A stretch of DNA of 64,000 bases from NCBI RefSeq assembly GCF_036320965.1, contig NC_092225.1:38945071-39009070 (forward strand), in the 5' to 3' direction. The position numbers and the translations under genes are program-made. This document shows positions 1 through 15,102 of the stretch, piece by piece; position 1 is the stretch's first letter, and each line of letters starts with the position of its first letter. The notes under the pieces were generated by a model. The model did not search any database. It had not been told where the DNA came from and worked only from the letters and a program-made list of their open reading frames with translations. Source of the stretch: Panulirus ornatus. Its lineage: Eukaryota; Arthropoda; Malacostraca; Decapoda; Palinuridae.

Positions 1-165
1 CTCTGTAGATATGTATACCTGCGTGTGTGTACGTATGTATATACATGTGTATAGGGGTGGGTTGGGATATTTCTTTCGTCTGTTTCCTTGCGCTGCCTCG
101 CAAACGCGGGAGACAGCGACAAAGCAAGAAAAAAAAAATATACATAAATATATATATATTTGTTA
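1..165 (+). mobile_element. RTE-like LINE, 3' UTR tail only (cut by window start)
   Basis: This is the end of a LINE 3' UTR: the GT-rich block, the conserved hairpin block near 90-125 (CGCTGCCTCGCAAACGCGGG) and an A-rich tail followed by a short TA tract. No coding sequence is visible because the window begins inside the element. The same block recurs at 6434-6589 with several one-base deletions. Confidence 0.85.
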
Positions 166-721
166 TCACCTCCACATTTGCGCCCTTCACTGAAGTTCCC
201 ATTTGCTCCCATTTCCCATTTGCTCCCATTTCCCATTTGCTCTTTTTTTTTCTCCCTAAAATTTAATGATACTCTCTCACCCCAACTCTCATTTGCCGTT
301 TTTTCACCACTTGCACCTTTCTCTTGACCTCCTGTCTCTTTCTTTTATACGTCTCCCACTCAATTTCATTTTTTCCCTGCAAAAATCGTTCAAATGCCTC
401 TCTCTTCTCTTTCACTAATACTCTTACTTCTTCATCCCACCACTCACTACCCTTTCTAATCAACCCACCTCCCACTCTTCTCATGCCACAAGCATCTTTT
501 GCGCAATCCATCACTGATTCCTTAAATACATCCCATTCCTCCGCCACTCCCCTTACTTCCATTGTTCTCACCTTTTTCCATTCTGTACTCAGTCTCTCCT
601 GGTACTTCCTCACACAAGTCTCCTTCCCAAGCTCACTTACTCTCACCACCCTCTTCACCCCAACATTCACTCTTCTTTTCTGAAATCCATACAAATCTTC
701 ACCTTAGCCTCCACAAGATAA
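166..721 (-). mobile_element. LINE internal fragment, inverted 5' part of the next element
   Basis: Read on the minus strand, this covers element residues about 254 (SDHYLVEAK, end of the endonuclease) to about 445 (GEVITSS, before the RT). An unusual triplication of a CCCATTTGCT-like motif lies at about 198-245. It abuts a plus-strand 3' fragment at 721/722, with element residues 446-778 missing. The order (inverted 5' piece, then sense 3' piece) is that of a 5'-inverted LINE insertion made by twin priming, with a deletion at the junction. The minus-strand reading frame 263-694 is open for 143 codons. Confidence 0.8.
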
Positions 722-1505
722 TGAGCAAGGTTATTAGGTACAGTAGGGTTGAGGGTCAATTCAATTGGGAGGTGAGTTTGAATGGAGAAAAACTAGAGGA
801 AGTGAAGTGTTTTAGATATCTGGGAGTGGATCTGGCAGCGGATGGAACCATGGAGGCGGAATTGGATCATAGGGTGGGGGAGGGGGCGAAAATTCTGGGA
901 GCCTTGAAGAATGTGTGGAAGTCGAGAACATTATCTCGGAAAGCAAAAATGGGTATGTTTGAAGGAATAGTTGTTCCAACAATGTTGTATGGTTGCGAGG
1001 CGTGGGCTATGGATAGAGTTGTGCGCAGGAGGATGGATGTGCTGGAAATGAGATGTTTGAGGACAATGTGTGGTGTGAGGTGGTTTGATCGAGTAAGTAA
1101 CGTAAGGGTAAGAGAGATGTGCGGAAATAAAAAGAGCGTGGTTGAGAGAGCAGAAGAGGGTGTTTTGAAATGGTTTGGTCAAATGGAGAGAATGAGTGAG
1201 GAAAGATTGACCAAGAGGATATATGTGTCGGAGGTGGAGGGAACGAGGAGAAGAGGGAGACCAAATTGGAGGTGGAAAGATGGAGTGAAAGAGATTTTGT
1301 GTGATCGGGGCCTGAACATGCAAGAGGGTGAAAGGAGGGCAAAGAATAGAGTGAATTGGATCGATGTGGTATACCGGGGTTGACGTGCTGTCAGTGGATT
1401 GAATCAAGGAATGTGTATGGGGGTGGATTGGGCCATTTCTTTCGTCTGTTTCCTTGCGCTACATCGCAAGCGAGGGAGACAGCGACAAAGCAAAAAAAAA
1501 AAAAA
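722..1505 (+). mobile_element. LINE 3' fragment (RT C-terminal region and 3' UTR)
   Basis: Sense-strand 3' end of an element, from residue about 779 ([13 protein letters not shown]) through the normal stop at 1381-1383, a shortened 3' UTR and an A tail at about 1490-1513. The open frame from 724 encodes the post-palm region, with YLGVDL, the MLYGCEAW motif and the RTE-type C-terminal motif [10 protein letters not shown]. The 3' UTR lacks the stretch between 'GGATTGAATCAAGG' and 'TGTGTATGGGGGTGG' that other short-UTR copies keep. The tail meets the tail of the next, opposite-strand copy. Confidence 0.88.
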
Positions 1506-1556
1506 AAAAAAAATATATATATGTATATATATATTTTTTTTTATATTTTTTTTATT
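1506..1556. repeat. A/T-rich tail-to-tail junction
   Basis: The A tail of the plus-strand copy runs into TATATATATGTATATATATA and then into the T run that is the A tail of the minus-strand copy. Together the two 3' ends form a fold-back of opposing elements. The same junction is found at 8810-8880. Confidence 0.8.
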
Positions 1557-3445
1557 ATACTTTGTCGCTGTCTCCCGCGTTTGCGAGGTAGCGCAAGGAA
1601 ACAGACGAAAGAAATGGCCCAACCCCCCACCCATACACATGTATATACATACGTCCACACACGCAAATATACATACCTACACAGCTTTCCATGGTTTACC
1701 CCAGACGCTTCACATGCCCTGCTTCAATCCACTGACAGCACGTCAACCCCGGTATACCACATCGCTCCAATTCACTCTATTCCTTGCCCTCCTTTCACCC
1801 TCCTGCATGTTCAGGCCCCGATCACACAAAATCTTTTTCACTCCATCTTTCCACCTCCAATTTGGTCTCCCTCTTCTCCTTGTTCCCTCCACCTCCGACA
1901 CATATATCCTCTTGGTCAATCTTTCCTCACTCATTCTCTCCATGTGACCAAACCATTTCAAAACACCCTCTTCTGCTCTCTCAACCACGCTCTTTTTATT
2001 TCCGCACATCTCTCTTACCCTTACGTTACTTACTCGATCAAACCACCTCACACCACACATTGTCCTCAAACATCTCATTTCCAGCACATCCATCCTCCTG
2101 CGCACAACTCTATCCATAGCACACGCCTCGCAACCATACAACATTGTTGGAACCGCTATTCCTTCAAACATACCCATTTTGGTTTTCCGAGATAATGTTC
2201 TCGACTTCCACACATTCTTCAAGGCCCCCAGGATTTTCGTCCCCTCCCCCACCCTATGATCCACTTCCGCTTCCATGGTTCCATCCGCTGCCAGATCCAC
2301 TCCCAGATATCTAAAACACTTCACTTCCTCCAGTTTTTCTCCATTCAAACTCACCTCCCAATTGACTTGACCCTCAACCCTACTGTACCTAATAACCTTG
2401 CTCTTATTCACATTTACTCTTAACTTTCTTCTTCCACACACTTTTCCAAACTCAGTCACCAGCTTCTGCAGTTTCTCACATGAATCAGCCACCAGCGCTG
2501 TATCATCAGCGAACAACAACTGACTCACTTCCCAAGCTCTCTCATCCCCAACAGACTTCATACTTGCCCCTCTTTCCAAAACTCTTGCATTTACCTCCCT
2601 AACAACCCCATCCATAAACAAATTAAACAACCATGGAGACATCACACACCCCTGCCGCAAACCTACATTCACTGAGAACCAATCACTTTCCTCTCTTCCT
2701 ACACGTACACATGCCTTACATCCTCGATAAAAACTTTTCACTGCTTCTAACAACTTTCCTCCCACACCATATATTCTTAATACCTTCCACAGAGCATCTC
2801 TATCAACTCTATCATATGCCTTCTCGAGATCCATAAATGGTACATACAAATCCATTTGCTTTTCTAAGTATTTCTCACATACATTCTTCAAAGCAAACAC
2901 CTGATCCACACATCCTCTACCACTTCTGAAACCACACTGCTCTTCCCCAATCTGATGCTGTGTACATGCCTTCACCCTCTCAATCAGTACGCTCCCATAT
3001 AATTTACCAGGAATACTCAACAAACTTATACCTCTGTAATTTGAGCACTCACTCTTATCCCTTTTGCCTTTGTACAATGGCACTATGCACGCATTCCGCC
3101 AATCCTCAGGCACCTCACCATGAGTCATACATACATTAAATAACCTTACCAACCAGTCAACAATACAGTCACCCCCTTTTCCAATAAATTCCACTGCAAT
3201 ACCATCCAAACCCGCTGCCTTGCCGGCTTTCATCTTCCGCAAAGCTTTCACTACCTCTTCTCTGTTTACCAAATCATTTTCCCTAACCCTCTCACTTTGC
3301 ACACCACCTCGACCAAAACACCCTATATCTGCCACTCTATCATCAAACACATTCAACAAACCTTCAAAATACTCACTCCATCTCCTTCTCACATCACCAC
3401 TACTTGTTATCACCTCCCCACTTGCGCCTACCGAAGTTTTCCCCT
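1557..3445 (-). mobile_element. RTE-like LINE, 5'-truncated copy with intact RT half
   Basis: The short-type 3' UTR (1557-1742) is followed on the minus strand by coding sequence up to residue 443 and a few further codons. The element stops in degraded sequence that runs into a TA tract at 3445. Subfamily markers are young-type: short 3' UTR and RRRGRP at the C-terminus. A near-identical copy lies at 8880-10735 and shares the tail-to-tail junction. Confidence 0.9.
1743..3413 (-). pseudogene. LINE ORF residues 443-998, open RT part of a truncated copy
   Basis: The frame stays open for 556 codons and corresponds exactly to residues 443-998 of the intact ORF at 33572-36568. It has the RT fingers motif [10 protein letters not shown], the palm motif [10 protein letters not shown] with its catalytic Asp, [13 protein letters not shown], the [10 protein letters not shown] box with the Asp pair, and the C-terminal GRPNWRW block. 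The endonuclease half is absent. The ATG at 3413 is an internal Met, so this is not an authentic start. Without the endonuclease and 5' UTR the copy should be dead. Changes from other copies, such as CEACAMD for CEAWAMD, are few. Confidence 0.85.
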
Positions 3446-3448
3446 ATA

Positions 3449-3487
<39 letters not shown>

Positions 3488-3514
3488 ATAATATATATAT
3501 TATATAATAATATA
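3446..3514. repeat. (TA)n and AT-rich tract
   Basis: A TA dinucleotide run to about 3482 followed by imperfect AT-rich sequence. It separates two LINE pieces of the same orientation. Confidence 0.9.
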
Positions 3515-4132
3515 ACGCTTTCGGGCCCCACTCTCCTACTTACAAAACGTATACTTATGTAAAAAACCCCGCTTTTTAAACCATGTATTCCCAATCACCA
3601 GTCCTTTTTAAACACATAAATCTACAAGCTTTTCCCACCATTTCCTTTTTACAACCTGAAAACCCCAGGTATACCAATTTTTCCCCTCAACTGCCACTTT
3701 AACTCACTTTTGCATTCAAACACCATCACTATAACCCGGTCTCGGCATCAAAACCACTAAAAAACCACTCTTTCCCAGCTGCTCCCAAAACATTTGCCTC
3801 TAATGATTTTTTCTTCTCATGCCCAGGTGCATATGCACCAATAATCACCCATCTCTCTCCATCAACTTTCATTTTACCCATTTTAATCGAAATTTTAAAC
3901 TTTTTACTTTCTATCACATACTCCCCACAACTCCTGTTTCAGGAGTACTGCTACTCTTCCCTTGCTCTTGTCCTCTCACATAACATCTACTTTACCCCCA
4001 AAGATTCGCAAAACACTTTTCCCCCTTTCCCCTTTTGATTTTCATTTCACTAGAGCCAAAACATCCAGGTTATTTCGTCAAAACATAACTACCTATCCCC
4101 TCCTTTTTCACATCTTGGTTACATCCACACAC
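3515..4132 (-). mobile_element. LINE endonuclease fragment, inverted 5' part of the following copy
   Basis: On the minus strand this covers residues about 25-227 of the endonuclease domain, with [10 protein letters not shown] recognisable near 3815-3850. It carries many one-base indels and substitutions and has no long frame. Its 5' end (residue 25) is joined directly to residue 229 of a plus-strand copy at 4133. The two pieces therefore partition one element at residue 227/229, the signature of a 5' inversion. Confidence 0.8.
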
Positions 4133-6589
4133 TTTTACGTGTTAATTGACAGGCGCGCAAAGAGAGACTTTAGGATGTTAATGTGCTGAGAGGGCAACGG
4201 AGGGATGTCTGATCTTATTTTGGTGAAGGCTAAGGTGAAGATTGTATGGGTTTTCAGAAAAGAAGAGTGAATTTTGGGGTGAAGAGGGGGGTGAGAGTAA
4301 GTGAGTTTGGGGAAGGAGACTTGTGGGGAAGTACCAGGAGAAGACTGAGTAAAAGATTGGAAAAGGTAAAGAACAATGGAAGTAAGGGGAGTGGGGGAGG
4401 AAGGGGAAAGTGTTTGGGGAATCAGTGATGGATTGCGCCAAAAGATGTTTTGTGCCATGAGAAAGGTGGAGGCATTTGGATTTTTTTTGCAAGTAAAAAA
4501 ATGCAATTAAAGTGGGAGATGTATAAAAGAAAGAGACAGGGGGTTTCAAGAGAAGGTCAAGGGGGTGAAAAAGAGGGCAAATGAGAGTTGGGGTGAGAGA
4601 GTACATTAAATTTTAGGGAGAATAAAAAGAGTTCTGGAAGGAGGTAAAAAAATGCGTAAGAAAAGGGGAGAAATGGGAACTTCATTGAAGGGCGCAAAGG
4701 GGGGAGGCGATAACATGTAATGGTGATGTTGAGAAGGAGATGGAGTGAGTATTTTGGGGTTTTGTTAATATGTTTGATGATAGAGTGGCAAAATATAGGG
4801 TGTTTTGGTCGAGGTGGTGTCAAAGGGGAAGGGTTAGGGAAAATTTGTTAAACAGAAAGAGTAGTAAAAGCTTTCCGGAAGTTTAAAAAGCCGGCAAGGC
4901 AGCGGGTTTTGGGAAATGGTATTGCAGTGGAAATTTTTTAAAAAAGGGGGTGAGTGTATTATTGACTGGTTTAAGGTTATTTAATGTATGTATGACCATG
5001 GTGAGGTGCCTGAGGATTGGGGGAATGCGTGCATAGTACCATTGTAAAAAGGCAAAGGGATAAGAGTGAGTGCTCAAATTAAGAGGTATAAGTTTGTTGA
5101 GTATTCCTGGTAAATTATAGGGGAGGGTATTGATTGAGAGGGTGAAGGCATGTACAGAGCAAAAGGGTTGGGGAAGAGCCTGTGGTTTCAGAAGTGGTAA
5201 GGATGTGTGGATCAGGTGTTTGCTTTTAGAATGTATGTGAGAAATACTTTGAAAACAAAATAGGGTTTGATGTAGCATTAATTGATCGGAGAAGCTTTTG
5301 AAGAGTTGATAGAGAATGCTCTGCGAAAGGGATTAAGAATATATGGTGTGGGAGGCAAGTTGTTAGAAGCATAAAGTTTTTATTAAAAGGGTGTAAGGCA
5401 TGTGTCCCTGTAGGAAGAGAGGAAAGTGGGTTGGTTCCCCAGTGAATGTAGGTTTGGGGGCAGGGGTTTGCGATGTCTCCAAGTTGTTTTTAAATTTTTT
5501 ATGGATGGGTTGTTAGGGGGGTGAAAGCAAGAGTTTTGGAAAGAGGGGCAGTATGAAGTCTGTTTGGGGGTGAGAGAGCTTGGGGAATTTTAGTCGTTGG
5601 TTTTTCGCTGATTATACAGGCTGGTGGGCCCGATTCATGTCAAAACTGCAGAACTGGTGACTGAGTTTTTGGGAAGTGTGTGGAAGAAGAAAGTTAAAAG
5701 TTTAAAAGTGAAAAAAAGAACAAGGTAATTAGGTACAGTAGGGTTAAGGGTCAAGTCAATTGGAAGGTAAGTTTGAATGGAGAAAAACTGGAGGGGTAAA
5801 GTGTTTTAGATATGTGGGAGTGGGTCTGGCAGGGTGGAACCATGGAAAACGGAAGTGGATCATAAGGTGGGGAAGGGGCGAAAAATTTGGGGCCCTTTAG
5901 GGGAAAATGTGGAAGTCCCAGAACATTATCTCGGAAAGCAAAAATGGGTATATTTTAAGAATAGTGGGTTCCAACAATGTTGTATGGTTGCGAGCGTGGA
6001 CTATGGGTAAAGTTGTGCGAGGGGGATGGATTGCTGGAAATGAGATGTTTGAAAAGGGCAAAATGTGGTGTGAGGTGGTTTGATCGAGTAAGTAATGTAA
6101 GGGTAAGAGAGATGTTTTGGGAAAAAAAAGAGCGTGTTGAGAGAGCAAGAAGAGGGTGTTTTGAAATGGTTTGGCACATGGAGAGGAATGAGTGAGGGAA
6201 AAATTTGACCAAGAGGATATATGTGCGGAGGTGGAGGGAACGAGGAAAAGGGAGACCAATTTGGAGGTGGAAAGATGGGGGTGAAAAAAATTTTGTGTGA
6301 TCGGGGCCTGAACATGCAAGAGGGTTAAAGGAGGGCAAGGAATAGGTGAATTGGATCGATGTGTATACCGGGGTTGACGTGTTTCAGTGGGTTGAATCAG
6401 GGCTGTGTTTGCGCTGGGGTAAACCATGGAAAGCTCTGTAGATATGTATACCTGCGTGTGTGTACGTATGTAATACTGTGTATAGGGGTGGGTTGGATAT
6501 TTCTTTCGTCTGTTTCCTTGCGCTGCCTCGCAAACCGGGGGGACAGCGACAAAGCAAGAAAAAAAAATATACATAAATATATATATATT
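4133..6589 (+). mobile_element. LINE, residues 229 to 3' end, many frameshifts
   Basis: Starts at YVLIDRRAKE (4137) and runs through linker, RT, C-terminus (stop region near 6375) and short 3' UTR (6376-6560) to an A tail. Almost every conserved block is visible at the nucleotide level, but the reading frame is broken dozens of times by one-base gains and losses, mostly in homopolymers (G and A runs). No open stretch exceeds about 70 codons of real LINE frame. This density of homopolymer indels is unlike the copies after 9200 and looks like raw long-read error as much as decay. Confidence 0.85.
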
Positions 6590-6590
6590 T

Positions 6591-7143
6591 GTTATCACCT
6601 CCACATTTGCGCCCTTCATGAAGTTCCCATTTGCTCCCATTTCCCATTTGCTCCCATTTCCATTTGCTCTTTTTTTTTCTCCCTAAAATTTAATGATACT
6701 CTCTCCCCCCAACTCTCATTTGCCCTTTTTTTCACCACTTGCACCTTTCTCTTGACCTCTGTCTCTTTCTTTTATACTCTCCCACTCAATTTCATTTTTT
6801 CCCTGCAAAAATCATTCAAATGCCTCTCTCTTCTCTTTCACTAATACTCTTACTTCTTCATCCACCACTCACTACCCTTTCTAATCAACCACCTCCCACC
6901 TTCTCATGCCACAAGCATCTTTTGCGCAATCCATCACTGATTCCTTAAATACATCCCATTCCTCCCCCACTCCCTTACTTCCATTGTTCTCACATTTTCC
7001 ATTCTGTACTCAGTCTCTCCTGGACTACTTCCTCACACAAGTCTCCTTCCCAAGCTCACTTACTCTCACCACCCTCTTCACCCCAACATTCACTCTTCTT
7101 TTCTGAAAACCCATACAAATCTTCACCTTAGCCTCCACAAGAT
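6591..7143 (-). mobile_element. Second copy of the 166-721 inverted LINE fragment
   Basis: Matches 166-721 including the repeated CCCATTTGCT block and the breakpoint to the plus-strand 3' fragment, but with several one-base deletions, for example in the TCCCATTTCC repeats and the CTCCCACC run. It is part of a duplicated composite (1-3410 and 6434-10735). Confidence 0.82.
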
Positions 7144-7860
7144 AATGAGCAAGGTTATTAGGTACAGTAGGGTTGAGGGTCAATTCAATTGGGAGGTGAG
7201 TTTGAATGGAGAAAAACTAGAGGAAGTGAAGTGTTTTAGATATCTGGGAGTGGATCTGGCAGCGGATGGAACCATGGAGGCGGAATTGGATCATAGGGTG
7301 GGGGAGGGGCCAAATTCTGGAGCCTTGAAGAATGTGTGGAAGTCGAGAACATTATCTCGGAAAGCAAAAATGGGTATGTTTGAAGGAATAGTTGTTCCAA
7401 CAATGTTGTATGGTTGCGAGGCGTGGGTATGGATAGAGTTGTGCGCAGGAGGATGGATGTGCTGGAAATGAGATGTTTGGGGACAATGTGTGGTGTGAGG
7501 TGGTTTGATCGAGTAAGTAACGTAAGGGTAAGAGAGATGTGCGGAAATAAAAAGAGCGTGGTTGAGAGAGCAGAAGAGGGTGTTTTGAAATGTTTGGTCA
7601 CATGGAGAGAATGAGTGAGGAAAGATTGACCAAGAGGATATATGGTCGGAGGTGGGGGAACGAGGAAAAGGAGACAATTGGGGTGGAAAGATGGGTTTAA
7701 AGTTTTGGTTCGTGAAAGAGTTTGGAGGGCGGAATAGAGGAAGGAGGGAAAAGGTGAATTATGGGTTTATCCGGTTGATGCTTCGGGAAATAAGGCTGTA
7801 GTTGGTGATGGTTTTCGTTTTCTGTATGGGGGGGCCGCCAAAGCAAAAAAAAAAAAAAAA
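7144..7860 (+). mobile_element. Second copy of the 722-1505 LINE 3' fragment, breaking down to the right
   Basis: Close match to 722-1230 up to about 7640. Frameshifts lie near 7310 (GGGGCGAAAATT reduced to GGGCCAAATT), 7428 and 7592. After 7640 the match becomes very poor; a corrupted tail may be present at 7800-7860 (GGGCCGCCAAAGCAAAA). The expected C-terminal and 3' UTR sequence reappears only at 8541. Confidence 0.7.
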
Positions 7861-8290
7861 GAATATTTTTTTATTTTTATTATATTTGTTTCCCCTCACA
7901 AACCAAAGAAATCCCACCCCACCCAATTTCCCTTCCAACCCCTCTTTTCTCCTAAATTTATTACCGCTCACCCCCTTCATCCTTTTCACCACCGACACTC
8001 TCCATTCCTTCCTTCCTTTCTTCCCCCTCATTTCATTCCCCGAAACAAAATTTCCTCCATTTTCACTAATCTCCTCTTCTCTTTCCCACCCCCTTTCCCT
8101 TTTCTTTAACCACCTCACTCTCTCAACCAAACATTTCAACCTCCTGTTCTTAACACCCTTCTTCCCACCTTCTTCCTTGTTCTACTTCAACCTACCACCT
8201 TCCTACTTTCCACAATCCCTCCCGCACATCTCCTACCACCCTCTCAACAACATTATCCTTTCTAAACCATACAATTTTTTCCAAAAGTTG
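7861..8290 (-). mobile_element. Very degraded LINE-like sequence
   Basis: Pyrimidine-rich sequence in which short pieces of the minus-strand LINE 3' UTR can be traced: TTATTATATTTGT for the tail, and CACAAACCAAAGAAATCCCA for the usual CAGACGAAAGAAATGGCCCA. The similarity is patchy and I cannot align it along its length. It may be an extremely noisy read segment or a very old copy. Confidence 0.35.
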
Positions 8291-8540
8291 CAAAATTTAA
8301 GGGGTTTCCCTATAGTTTATATAGGAGTTAGATATCTAAAATCACCGTTTCTAAACATCCATGTGACCAATCTGACCTAAAATGTTATCAACATTTCTTA
8401 ACTTTTTATTTAAATGTACACAGTTTATGTGCACGGTATATAGGGCCATAACGAATATTTTGCTTTGGTTTGTTTATCCTAAACCCTACTAAATAACAAA
8501 TAAAAAACGTGAAACAAGAGAAAAATTTTTCACAGAAATG
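8291..8540. other. Unassigned 250-bp AT-rich sequence
   Basis: No LINE, SINE or microsatellite pattern is visible here, and there is no long open frame. Together with the preceding segment it is an insertion of about 0.9 kb relative to the duplicate at 1215-1230. Its origin is unknown to me. Confidence 0.5.
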
Positions 8541-8838
8541 TAATGAAAATTATGTGTCGGAGGTGGAGGAACGAGGAGAAGAGGGAGACCAAATTGGAGT
8601 GGAAAGATGGAGTAAAAGAGATTTTGTGTGATCGGGGCTGAACATAGCAAGAGGGTGAAAGGAGGCAAAGAATAAGTGAATTGGATCGATGTGGTATACC
8701 GGGTTGACGTGCTGTCAGTGGATTGAATCAAGGAATGTGTATGGGGGTGGATTGGGCCATTTCTTTCGTCTGTTTCCTGCGCTACATCGCAAGCGAGGAG
8801 ACAGCGACAAAGCAAAAAAAAAAAAAAAAAAAAAATAT
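8541..8838 (+). mobile_element. LINE C-terminus end and 3' UTR (second copy of 1225-1515)
   Basis: Resumes at the [13 protein letters not shown] block (8552) with one-base losses, passes the stop region near 8705 and ends in the same shortened 3' UTR and A tail as 1384-1513. It is followed by the same A/T-rich tail-to-tail junction at 8839-8880. Confidence 0.8.
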
Positions 8839-8867
8839 ATATATGTAATTATATATTTTTTTTATAT

Positions 8868-12225
<3,358 letters not shown>

Positions 12226-12265
<40 letters not shown>

Positions 12266-12269
12266 TATA
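12226..12269. repeat. Short (TA)n tract between SINE-like copies
   Basis: A tail followed by TA repeats with an AAAATTA interruption, then the 5' end of another SINE-like or LINE head. Confidence 0.9.
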
Positions 12270-12360
12270 TCCCTGGGGATAGGGGAGAAAGAATACTTCC
12301 CACGTATTCCCTGCGTGTCGTAGAAGGCGACTAAAAGGGGAGGGAGCGGGGGACTGGAAA
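12270..12360 (+). mobile_element. 5' head (about 90 bp) of the SINE-like element or LINE 5' UTR
   Basis: Starts ATCCCTGGGGATAGGGGAG and reaches GGAGGGAGCGGGGGACTGGAAAT, then breaks into a minus-strand LINE fragment. CGTATTCCCTGCG follows the SINE version rather than the LINE version (CGCATTCCTCGCG), so it is probably a truncated SINE-like copy. Confidence 0.7.
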
Positions 12361-13350
<990 letters not shown>

Positions 13351-13405
<55 letters not shown>

Positions 13406-13448
13406 ATATATATAAAATATAAAATATATAATACATATATATATATAT
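13351..13448. repeat. (TA)n and AT-rich tract
   Basis: Imperfect TA repeats with AAAATATAAAATATATAATAC interruptions, ending at the truncated LINE copy at 13449. Confidence 0.93.
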
Positions 13449-15102
13449 GGAATTTATTAAAAAAGGGGGTGACTGTATTGTTGACTGGTTGGTAAGGTTA
13501 TTTTTTTAATGTATGTATGACTCATGGTGAGGTGCTGAGGATTGGCGGAAGCGTGCATAGTGCCGTTGTACAAAGGCAAGGGGGATAAGAGTGAGTGCTC
13601 AATTACAGAGAAAATAGTTTGTTGAGTATTCCTGGTAAATTATATGGGGGGGTATTGATTGAGAGGGTGAAGGCATGTACAGAGCATCAGATTGGGAAGA
13701 GCATGGGGTTTCAGAAGTGGTAAAGGATGTGTGGATCAGGTGTTTGTTTTGAAGAATGTATGTGAGAAAATACTTAGAAAAGCAAATGGATTTGTATGTA
13801 GCATTTATGGATCTGGAGAAGGCATATGATAGAGTTGATAGAGATGCTCTGTGGAAGGTATTAAGAATGTATGGTGTGGGAGGCAAGTTGTTAGAAGCAG
13901 TGAAAAGTTTTTATCGAGGATGTAAGGCATGTGTACGTGTAGGAAGAGAGGAAAGTGATTGGTTCTCAGTGAGTGTAGGTTTGCGGCAGGGGTGTGTGAT
14001 GTCTCCATGGTTGTTTAATTTGTTTATGGATGGGGTTGTTAGGGAGGTAAATGCAAGAGTCTTGGAAAGAGGGGCAAGTATGAAGTCTGTTGGGGATGAG
14101 AGAGCTTGGGAAGTGAGTCAGTTGTTGTTCGCTGATGATACAGCGCTGGTGGCGGATTCATGTGAGAAACTGCAGAAGCTGGTGACTGAGTTTGGTAAAG
14201 TGTGTGGAAGAAGAAAGTTAAGAGTAAATGTGAATAAGAGCAAGGTTATTAGGTACAGTAGGGTTGAGGGTCAAGTCAATTGGGAGGTGAGTTTGAATGG
14301 AGAAAAACTGGAGGAAGTGAAGTGTTTTAGATATCTGGGAGTGGATCTGTCAGCGGATGGAACCATGGAAGCGGAAGTGGATCATAGGGTGGGGGAGGGG
14401 GCGAAAATTTTGGGAGCCTTGAAAAATGTGTGGAAGTCGAGAACATTATCCCGGAAAGCAAAAATGGGTATGTTTGAAGGAATAGTGGTTCCAACAATGT
14501 TGTATGGTTGCGAGGCGTGGGCTATGGATAGAGTTGTGCGCAGGAGGATGGATGTGCTGGAAATGAGATGTTTGAGGACAATGTGTGGTGTGAGGTGGTT
14601 TGATCGAGTAAGTAACGTAAGGGTAAGAGAGATGTGTGGAAATAAAAAGAGCGTGGTTGAGAGAGCAGAAGAGGGTGTTTTGAAATGGTTTGGGCACATG
14701 GAGAGAATGAGTGAGGAAAGATTGACCAAGAGGATATATGTGTCGGAGGTGGAGGGAACGAGGAGAAGAGGGAGACCAAATTGGAGGTGGAAAGATGGAG
14801 TGAAAAGGATTTTGTGTGATCGGGGCCTGAACATGCAGGAGGGTGAAAGGAGGGCAAGGAATAGAGTGAATTGGAGCGATGTGGTATACAGGGGTTGACG
14901 TGCTGTCAGTGGATTGAATCAAGGCATGTGAAGCGTCCGGGGTAAACCATGGAAAGCTGTGTAGGTATGTATATTTGCGTGTGTGGACGTGTGTATGTAC
15001 ATGTGTATGGGGGGGTTGGGCCATTTCTTTCGTCTGTTTCCTTGCGCTACCTCGCAAACGCGGGAGACAGCGACGAGGTATAAAAAAAAAAAAAAAAATA
15101 TA
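13449..15102 (+). mobile_element. RTE-like LINE, RT half and 3' UTR
   Basis: Begins at residue about 515 (AVEFIKKGG) directly after (TA)n. The first 300 bp carry frameshifts (T run at 13501, missing C at 13545, extra A near 13768); from 13756 the frame is open to the normal stop. The short-type 3' UTR ends ACAGCGACGAGGTATAAAA and an A tail. Markers are of the young type (RRRGRP). Confidence 0.9.
13756..14898 (+). pseudogene. LINE ORF residues 619-998, open
   Basis: 380 codons identical in layout to the intact [66 protein letters not shown] and [10 protein letters not shown], ending VVYRG and TGA. It shares the LSADG and VKRIL variants with the intact copy at 33572-36568 and is probably a close sister. 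It lacks the endonuclease and the N-terminal RT motifs in frame. Confidence 0.85.

Noticed and set aside
7802..8380. 192-codon frame rich in Phe, Leu, Pro and Ser as a novel gene
   Set aside because: Pyrimidine-rich low-complexity sequence with ghost similarity to the antisense of the LINE, inside the indel-rich segment; no recognisable domain.
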